A DNA stretch of 10,316 nucleotides from Aquificota bacterium. Its GTDB lineage: Bacteria > Aquificota > Aquificia > Aquificales > Hydrogenothermaceae. Each line of letters opens with the position of its first letter. Within the stretch, counting starts at the first letter, position 1. The notes below the pieces were generated by a model. It ran no database searches, was not told the DNA's origin, and worked only from the letters and a program-made list of their open reading frames with translations. The stretch covers positions 1-10,316 of the forward strand of contig JAADDV010000156.1 of NCBI GenBank assembly GCA_013153795.1, given 5' to 3'. Positions 5,392 through 10,316 of this stretch are shown piece after piece. The translations under genes were made by a program, and so were the position numbers.

Positions 5392-6633
5392 ATGATTGAA
5401 ACAAGAGGAATTGTATATGTAGACCATCTTGCTACAACGCCAGTTGCAGAAGAAGTTATAGAAGCTATGATGCCTTATTTTAGAGAAAAATTTGGAAACC
5501 CAACATCTTTACATAAACTTGGTGTTGAAGCAAAAAAAGCTATAAATAGAGCTAGAGAGCAAGTAGCAGAGCTTATTGATATAGGAAGGCCTGAAGATAT
5601 TGTTTATACTTCTGGTGCTATTGAAGCTAATAACCTTGCTATAAAAGGATATGCAAAAGCTCCCGGAATAACAAGAAGAGGAAAACATATTGTTGTTTCT
5701 GCTATAGAGCATCACTCTGTTTTACATTCATGTAAAACTCTTGAAAAGGAAGGATTTGAAGTAACATATCTTCAACCAGATGAGTATGGAATAATACATC
5801 CAGAGCAAGTAGCAGAAGCTGTAAGAGAAGATACAATTCTTGTTTCTATTGGATATGCAAATAGAGAAATAGGAACTCTTCAAGATATACCTTCTCTTGT
5901 TGCAGCTGCTAAAGAGAAAAATCCAAGGGTTGTTTTCCACTCTGATATAGCTGCAGCTGTAGGTCATACTCCTGTTCATGTTGAGGAATGGGGACTTGAT
6001 ATGGCTTCTTTTACAGGACATTATTTCTATGCCCCTAAAGGAGTTGGTGGTCTTTATGTGAAGAAAGGAGTAAGGCTAAAGCCTCTAATAGAAGGAGGTA
6101 TTCAGGAAGGAGGTAGAAGAGCAGGAACAGAGCCAGTTCCTTTAATAGTTGGAATGGGAGTAGCTGCAGAACTTGCTATAAAAGAGATGGACGATAGGGT
6201 AAACAGACTAAAAGCTCTAAGAGATAAACTTAAAAAAGGCATAGAGGAAAAAATTCCTTATATAAAATTTACAGGCCATCCAGAAAAAAGACTTCCTAAC
6301 CATCTTTCTCTTATTGTTATGTATATTGAAGGAGAAGCAATGCTTCTTATGCTTGATATAAATAAGACATATGCTGCTTCAGGTTCAGCATGTGTTTCTT
6401 ATGCATTAAAACAGTCTCATGTTTTAGCTGCTATAGGTGTAGAAAAAGAAGCATCTAACGGTTCTATCGTATTTTCTCTTGGAAGAGAAAACACAGAGGC
6501 AGATATAGATTATATTCTTGAAACATATCCAAAGGTAATAGAAAGACTCAGAGAAATCTCTCCATTTGGACCTGAAAACTGGGACCAGTTTACAAAGAAA
6601 GCTGATAAATATAAAAACGTAAGCAACAAATAA
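5392..6633 (+). CDS. IscS-like class V aminotransferase-fold protein lacking the PLP lysine (probable pseudoenzyme)
   Basis: Full-length (413 residues) homologue of IscS/NifS cysteine desulfurases, the PLP enzymes that take sulfur from cysteine for Fe-S assembly. Family landmarks are clear: FGNPTSLHKLG (34-44), AIEHHSV (104-110), ASFTGHYFYAPKG (205-217) and SGSACVS (330-336). The Schiff-base lysine (E. coli IscS K206, in SGHK) is Tyr211, codon TAT, two changes from AAA. Aligned by eye with IscS, T76 is Ile77, N155 is Arg158, Q183 is Ala188, R237 is Gly240 and the substrate-binding R354 is Val360. H104, D180, H205 and the persulfide C328 correspond to His107, Asp185, His210 and Cys334, all kept. 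Ordinary desulfurase activity is therefore unlikely; a scaffold or sulfur-relay role is inference. The frame is intact, AAGGAGG precedes the ATG by 8 nt, and the tail ends before a terminator. It is probably co-transcribed with the Mrp-like gene. Confidence 0.9.
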   Translation: MIETRGIVYVDHLATTPVAEEVIEAMMPYFREKFGNPTSLHKLGVEAKKAINRAREQVAELIDIGRPEDIVYTSGAIEANNLAIKGYAKAPGITRRGKHIVVSAIEHHSVLHSCKTLEKEGFEVTYLQPDEYGIIHPEQVAEAVREDTILVSIGYANREIGTLQDIPSLVAAAKEKNPRVVFHSDIAAAVGHTPVHVEEWGLDMASFTGHYFYAPKGVGGLYVKKGVRLKPLIEGGIQEGGRRAGTEPVPLIVGMGVAAELAIKEMDDRVNRLKALRDKLKKGIEEKIPYIKFTGHPEKRLPNHLSLIVMYIEGEAMLLMLDINKTYAASGSACVSYALKQSHVLAAIGVEKEASNGSIVFSLGRENTEADIDYILETYPKVIERLREISPFGPENWDQFTKKADKYKNVSNK

Positions 6634-6660
6634 AAAAGGGGCTTTAAAAAGCCCCTTTTT
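6633..6660. terminator. Bidirectional rho-independent terminator
   Basis: A hairpin with the G/C core GGGGC/GCCCC (6638-6642 and 6651-6655), extended by TT/AA pairs inside and A5/T5 outside, has a short A-rich loop. It is flanked by T runs when read in either direction. It begins at the stop codon of the IscS-like gene and reaches the stop codon of the facing mlaE-like gene (6659-6661), so one element ends both convergent operons. Confidence 0.92.
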
Positions 6661-7405
6661 AGTATATTAAAGCAGTTAAGAAATAATCTAAAATCAGAAC
6701 TAAAACAGAAGAAACAACAACAGCTGTTGTTGTAGATTTTCCAACTCCTTCAGCACCACCTTTTGTAATATATCCAAAATAGCAGGAAACAGTCACTATT
6801 ATTATTGCAAAACCAATAGATTTATAAAGGCCGCCTAAAATATCATGAAGCTCTGTTAAATCTTTCATTTTTTCAATAAAAAGATAAGGATTTATAGAAT
6901 AAAGCTGCGTTCCGACAAAATATCCTCCTAAAATACCAGAAGCATAAGAAAGAATAACCAAAGAAGGAACCATTACAAGAGCAGCTATAAGTCGTGGTGA
7001 TATGAGGTATCTAATAGGGTCTACAGCAAGAACCTCTAAAGCGTCTATTTGTTCTGTTATTCTCATAGTTCCTATATTTGCTGCAATAGCTGAACCAGAG
7101 CGAGCTGTAACAAGGAGAGCAACTAAAACTGGTGAAAGTTCTCTTGCTAAAGAAAGAGAAACTAAAGCTCCAATTAAAAATTCAGCATTAAACTTATGAA
7201 ATGTAGGATAAGTCTCTACTACTAAAACTCCTCCTGTAAAAAAACCTGTTATTGCAATAAGAGGTGCTGCTGTAACACCTATCTCATACATATATTTCAA
7301 AATATGTCTTGGTTTAGGAGGAGATTTTATAGAAATCCACAAAGCCTGTAAAAATAAGAGAGTTGCACTTCCTACATGCTCTACAAATTTTTTAAACTTT
7401 TCCAT
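6659..7405 (-). CDS. mlaE: MlaE-family ABC transporter permease (YrbE-type)
   Basis: This is the inner-membrane permease of an Mla-type phospholipid/lipid ABC transporter, which moves lipids between inner and outer membranes with an MlaF ATPase and an MlaD substrate-binding protein. The 248 residues show the family's pattern of several membrane helices (about 43-63, 76-100, 140-165, 195-212 and 225-247) and an amphipathic N terminus. The diagnostic block lies at 87-114, with ARELSPV followed by ARSGSAIAANIGTM. EQIDALEVLAVDP follows at 118-130. The ATG directly follows the dnaB stop codon with no gap and only a poor ribosome binding site (AGCGGA), so translation is probably coupled to dnaB. 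The partner genes mlaF and mlaD are not in this window. Its stop codon overlaps the shared terminator. Confidence 0.94.
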   Translation of the reverse strand: MEKFKKFVEHVGSATLLFLQALWISIKSPPKPRHILKYMYEIGVTAAPLIAITGFFTGGVLVVETYPTFHKFNAEFLIGALVSLSLARELSPVLVALLVTARSGSAIAANIGTMRITEQIDALEVLAVDPIRYLISPRLIAALVMVPSLVILSYASGILGGYFVGTQLYSINPYLFIEKMKDLTELHDILGGLYKSIGFAIIIVTVSCYFGYITKGGAEGVGKSTTTAVVVSSVLVLILDYFLTALIY

Positions 7406-10114
7406 TTATAAATCCGCTATATCCTCATCAAATTCTAATAAATCTAAATTATCACTTACTTCTTCAATTTCAAAAGGAGGTTCATCAATTATATCATCTG
7501 TTTGTGTAGTATCTTCATAATCACTTTTAGCTAAGTTTTCAAAACGTGTAATATCTTTAATAAATGCAAGATTTACAACTCCTGTAGGACCATTTCTTTG
7601 TTTCGCAATAATAATCTCAGCTAGACCTTCTTCTTCAGGGGTAGGATTTTTCTTATAATACTCAGGTCTATGTATAAACATAACAAGGTCTGCATCTTGC
7701 TCTATGCTGTTGTGAACAATAATATCATTTGCGATAAAGTTATGTGTTTCTTCAACAGTCATATCATATACATCTTCTTCGCCCAACTTTCTTATCTCTA
7801 CTATTTCATCCCAGAAAATATCTGAAGTGGCAAGTTGATGAAGTTCTATTGCACTAAGAATATGAGCTATTTTTAAAAGCTTTTCTCTAGATATAGAGTA
7901 TTTAAACAAATTGGAGCTGTAGTAAGAAATTCCTAATTTTTTTGAAAATTCCCTCCATGAAATTCCGTAAATTTCTTTGAATCTTTTTATATAAAGATTC
8001 CATACTTCCCTTGGAATTGTATCTACATTAGGATTTCTCTTTTTATCTTTTAGTAAATTTAGAATTTTATCGCTATCGTTGCATTTTTTTCCAAAACACC
8101 CAATTTCTTCTAAAAATATACTTTGATCTCTTGAACCATAAATATAAATATTAAAAGAAGGTCTGTATCTTTCTTTTTGAGATACTTTGATTCGTGGCAA
8201 AATACCAAATCTAAGTAGAAGGTGATATATCTGGTATGCAAGTTTTCTGCTGGTGGTTGAATAGTAAATAGAAACTATCCCTGATTTTCTATTAAAATAA
8301 ATACAACCATCTGTTGCCCATAAATGTTTTAAAAATAAAGCTATATTATCTTTTGATAAAGAAAATATAATTTCTGGAATTTCTTTTTCAAAAGAATGAG
8401 CTCTTTTGATTCCAAGTTTCTCAAACCATAGTGTTATTGGATGTTTTTTTCCTTTTGTTAATTTATAAGGAGATGGGAAGTAAACGTGAAACCAGCTATT
8501 TTGCTTTATTATCCTTGGCTTTATATCAAATAACTTTTTTGCTATATCAGCAACAATGTTTATATTTTCTATATCTTTTGATGTGTAATGATAAGGCTGT
8601 CTTGGGAGAATACAGCCATCTCCTATAAGATGTGCCAGTAATATTATTTCTTTTTCATCTAAATTACCACCTGAACCAGTATTAATAATCCTAGGTACAG
8701 CTATTTTATCCCCAACTTTAAGTTTATCCAGTCTGTACCATCCATCTATTTTGTAAAAAGGATGATTCGCTGATGCTTTTATTTCTCTTCCAGACTTTGT
8801 TTTTAGAAGATAAACTACTTTCTTACCTGAGTAGAAAACCTTTGAGACAAAAGATTTTCTTATTTTTAAATTTTTATCCATTGATAAAGTATAAAACTGT
8901 TTATCAATCATCTCTTTTATAGGTTTTAATATTCCTGTATCTGCATCTATTATAAGAGTATCTCCTGTTAAACAGCCACTTTCTCTAAGGTCTGCAAGTT
9001 GGGGTCTTTTATCTGAGCGAAGTTCAGCCTGACGAGACAGCTGGGCAAGGGCTAAAACAGGAATAGAAAGTTCTTTTGCAATAGCTTTTAGTCCCCTTGA
9101 TATTTCTGCAACTTCTTGCTGACGGTTTTCTGTTCTTCTATGAGAACGCATAAGCTGAAGATAGTCTACTATAATAAGCTGAATATCTTTTTCTTTTTTT
9201 AGTCTTCTTGCTTTTGCCCTTAAGTCAAGAATAGATAAAGAGGCTGTATCATCTATAAAAATAGGTGCAGATGAAAGCTCTACAGAGACTTCAGCAAGTT
9301 TTTCCATTTCTTCTGAGCTTAAAAATCCTGAACGAACTTTTTTTAAAGGAACTTTTGCTTCTAAAGATAGAAGTCTCATAGCTATTTGTTCTTTAGACAT
9401 TTCAAGGGAGAAAAAAACAGCAGGATACTTTTCTACAACAGAAACATTATGAAGAATAGAAAGTGCAAAAGAAGTTTTTCCCATTGCAGGTCTTGCTGCA
9501 ATGATTACTAAATCTCCTGGGTGAAAACCTGTTGTAAGTCTGTCTAAATCATAAAAACCAGATGGTATACCTGTAACAACAGTTTCTTTTTTTGAAAGCT
9601 CATTTATTATATTAAGAGTATCTTTTATAACATCCTTCAGCTCATAATAATGGGAAATTGTCCTTTCTTCATTTATCTTGAAAATCTGACTTTCTGCTTC
9701 TTCTATAAGCTCATTAACATCTTTATACTGTTTTGATTTTTGAATAATATTTTGAGCAATTTGTATAAGGTTTCTTACAATGGCTTTTTCTTTTACCTGC
9801 TTTGCAACAGTTTCTACTGTAGAAGAAGGGGCAGCATCATTTAAGACAAGAGCTAAATATCCTTCTCCCCCTACAGTTTCAAGTTTTCCTTTTGAATCTA
9901 GATAGTTTTTTACAATAAGAAAACTAGGTATTTCACCTTTTTCTGATAATTCTATAATAGCTTCGTATATAATCTTGTGTTTTATATTATAAAAATCTTC
10001 AGGTTTTAGTATATTTATAACTAAATCTACAACAGAAGGGTCTAAAAGTATTGCTCCTAAAACAGCTCTTTCTGTCTGGTCATCATGAGGAATAATAACA
10101 TCTATATCAGACAT
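7406..10114 (-). CDS. dnaB: Replicative DNA helicase DnaB with in-frame intein
   Basis: DnaB is the hexameric helicase that unwinds DNA at the replication fork. The 902-codon precursor splices to a 480-residue helicase, the usual size. The N-terminal DnaG-interacting domain spans about 9-110. The RecA core begins at GIPSGFYDLDRLTTGF (182-197). It has Walker A ARPAMGKTS (207-215), SLEMS with catalytic Glu238, Walker B LIIVDYLQL (313-321) and AQLSR (357-361). The intein interrupts DLRESG/SIEQDAD between residues 380 and 803. The remainder holds the finger residues in KQRNGPTG (838-845) and FIKDITRFENL (851-861), so an unspliced protein would have its ATPase core split. The last 40 residues form a strongly acidic tail. 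GGAG precedes the ATG by 5 nt. The stop codon abuts the mlaE start. Expression depends on splicing; all splicing residues are present. Confidence 0.97.
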   Translation of the reverse strand: MSDIDVIIPHDDQTERAVLGAILLDPSVVDLVINILKPEDFYNIKHKIIYEAIIELSEKGEIPSFLIVKNYLDSKGKLETVGGEGYLALVLNDAAPSSTVETVAKQVKEKAIVRNLIQIAQNIIQKSKQYKDVNELIEEAESQIFKINEERTISHYYELKDVIKDTLNIINELSKKETVVTGIPSGFYDLDRLTTGFHPGDLVIIAARPAMGKTSFALSILHNVSVVEKYPAVFFSLEMSKEQIAMRLLSLEAKVPLKKVRSGFLSSEEMEKLAEVSVELSSAPIFIDDTASLSILDLRAKARRLKKEKDIQLIIVDYLQLMRSHRRTENRQQEVAEISRGLKAIAKELSIPVLALAQLSRQAELRSDKRPQLADLRESGCLTGDTLIIDADTGILKPIKEMIDKQFYTLSMDKNLKIRKSFVSKVFYSGKKVVYLLKTKSGREIKASANHPFYKIDGWYRLDKLKVGDKIAVPRIINTGSGGNLDEKEIILLAHLIGDGCILPRQPYHYTSKDIENINIVADIAKKLFDIKPRIIKQNSWFHVYFPSPYKLTKGKKHPITLWFEKLGIKRAHSFEKEIPEIIFSLSKDNIALFLKHLWATDGCIYFNRKSGIVSIYYSTTSRKLAYQIYHLLLRFGILPRIKVSQKERYRPSFNIYIYGSRDQSIFLEEIGCFGKKCNDSDKILNLLKDKKRNPNVDTIPREVWNLYIKRFKEIYGISWREFSKKLGISYYSSNLFKYSISREKLLKIAHILSAIELHQLATSDIFWDEIVEIRKLGEEDVYDMTVEETHNFIANDIIVHNSIEQDADLVMFIHRPEYYKKNPTPEEEGLAEIIIAKQRNGPTGVVNLAFIKDITRFENLAKSDYEDTTQTDDIIDEPPFEIEEVSDNLDLLEFDEDIADL
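7709..8974 (-). mobile_element. DnaB intein with LAGLIDADG homing endonuclease
   Basis: This is a 422-residue protein-splicing element (precursor residues 381-802), at the same DLRESG/SIEQDAD site as the Synechocystis DnaB intein. Splicing block A starts with Cys381 (CLTGDTLI). Block B has SANH (448-451), where Ser replaces the usual Thr. The end has block F (DVYDMTVEETHNF, 781-793) and block G with His801-Asn802, followed by Ser803 as the +1 nucleophile. A homing endonuclease sits between them, with dodecapeptide motifs LLAHLIGDG (492-500, Asp499) and FLKHLWATDG (594-603, Asp602); both catalytic acids are present. Residues about 701-755 form a basic helix-rich region (ISWREFSKKLGIS) that looks like the helix-turn-helix target-recognition part found in related DnaB inteins. 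All this suggests it is competent for both splicing and homing. Confidence 0.96.
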
Positions 10115-10219
10115 ACAAACTCCATTTTACCTTTGATTTCACTTTTTGAGAAAATTACTTAATAAGCAAAGTTTAAAATTTTAATTTAATTTTTTCTGAA
10201 AATACTTACAAAGAATTAT

Positions 10220-10316
10220 TATAATTATATCTTATGTTTAAAAGAGTTCTTATTTTTCATTTGTTGCTTTTTAATATAAGGATTTTATACGTATTATCAA
10301 CCTATATAGCCCTTTC
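10220..10316 (+). CDS. Possible start of a membrane protein gene (partial)
   Basis: From the ATG at 10234 the frame stays open to the window edge for 27 codons and encodes MFKRVLIFHLLLFNIR followed by more hydrophobic residues, a basic-then-hydrophobic start typical of a signal anchor or first membrane helix. A TATAAT box at 10220-10225 would place the transcript start near 10232, so the message would be almost leaderless; there is no ribosome binding site before this ATG. The gene itself would begin at 10234; the preceding bases are its promoter. The family cannot be named from this short piece, and another start further right is possible. Confidence 0.4.

Noticed and set aside
6037..6042. 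Lys216 of the APKG motif as a replacement for the missing PLP lysine in the IscS-like protein.
   Set aside because: This lysine aligns with the conserved second lysine of GPKG in normal enzymes, five residues after the catalytic one, so it is not the Schiff-base residue.
5392..6633. The IscS-like gene as a decaying pseudogene or sequencing error.
   Set aside because: The frame is intact over 413 codons, signals for translation and termination are good, and Lys to Tyr needs two base changes in one codon together with changes at several other sites.
10115..10233. A defined dnaB promoter on the minus strand.
   Set aside because: The region is uniformly AT rich with many TATA-like strings and no -35/-10 pair that stands out.
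1..10316. CRISPR arrays, insertion sequences, terminal repeats or prophage genes.
   Set aside because: No regularly spaced direct repeats, transposase motifs or inverted ends were seen; the only mobile element is the intein.

Overview
The window looks like ordinary chromosomal DNA from an AT-rich thermophilic bacterium. I place it, as an inference, among the low-GC Aquificota (Hydrogenothermaceae such as Sulfurihydrogenibium). Protein-coding DNA is strongly A+T rich with many AAA, ATA and TTT codons, yet the single tRNA gene is about 64% G+C, which is typical of thermophiles. Its 3' CCA is not encoded. Cell-wall, lipid-transport, DNA-repair, histidine and Fe-S genes are scattered rather than grouped by pathway, as in Aquificota.

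Layout: 1-263 is the N-terminal part of uvrA, minus strand and cut by the window edge. A divergent promoter region (264-377) separates it from hisD (378-1661, plus). A near-consensus promoter, whose -35 box overlaps the hisD stop codon, leads into a Met tRNA (1699-1772). murF (1790-3103) starts 17 nt after the tRNA without a Shine-Dalgarno sequence, so the two are probably co-transcribed. A secreted DUF3298/RsiV-like protein follows (3165-3929), overlapping tail to tail with a small minus-strand membrane protein (3919-4182). A second divergent region (4183-4307) holds a perfect ATGAC-N4-GTCAT palindrome between opposing promoters. An apparent two-gene operon follows: an Mrp/ApbC-type P-loop protein (4308-5378) and an IscS-like protein (5392-6633). 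A bidirectional hairpin (about 6633-6660) ends that operon and the facing one. On the minus strand, dnaB (10114 to 7406) and an MlaE-type permease (7405 to 6659) abut with no gap. dnaB carries a full-length 422-residue intein with a LAGLIDADG homing endonuclease (7709-8974). The right end (10234 onward) may start a membrane protein on the plus strand. No gene-free stretch exceeds about 125 bases.

The most unusual content is the pair at 4308-6633. The second gene encodes a full-length IscS homologue in which the PLP-binding lysine has become tyrosine and several other PLP- and substrate-contacting residues are replaced. The persulfide-carrying cysteine and the overall fold are kept, and the frame is intact with a strong ribosome binding site. 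Its partner Mrp has only one cysteine in the whole protein, so the family's CxxC cluster-binding motif is incomplete, and its N-terminal MIP18-like domain lacks the usual DPE motif and cysteine. Together they look like a repurposed, non-catalytic Fe-S or sulfur-trafficking module rather than decaying genes; this is inference.

The other genes are housekeeping: nucleotide excision repair (UvrA), histidine synthesis (HisD), peptidoglycan precursor synthesis (MurF), phospholipid transport (MlaE) and replication fork unwinding (DnaB, active only after intein excision).
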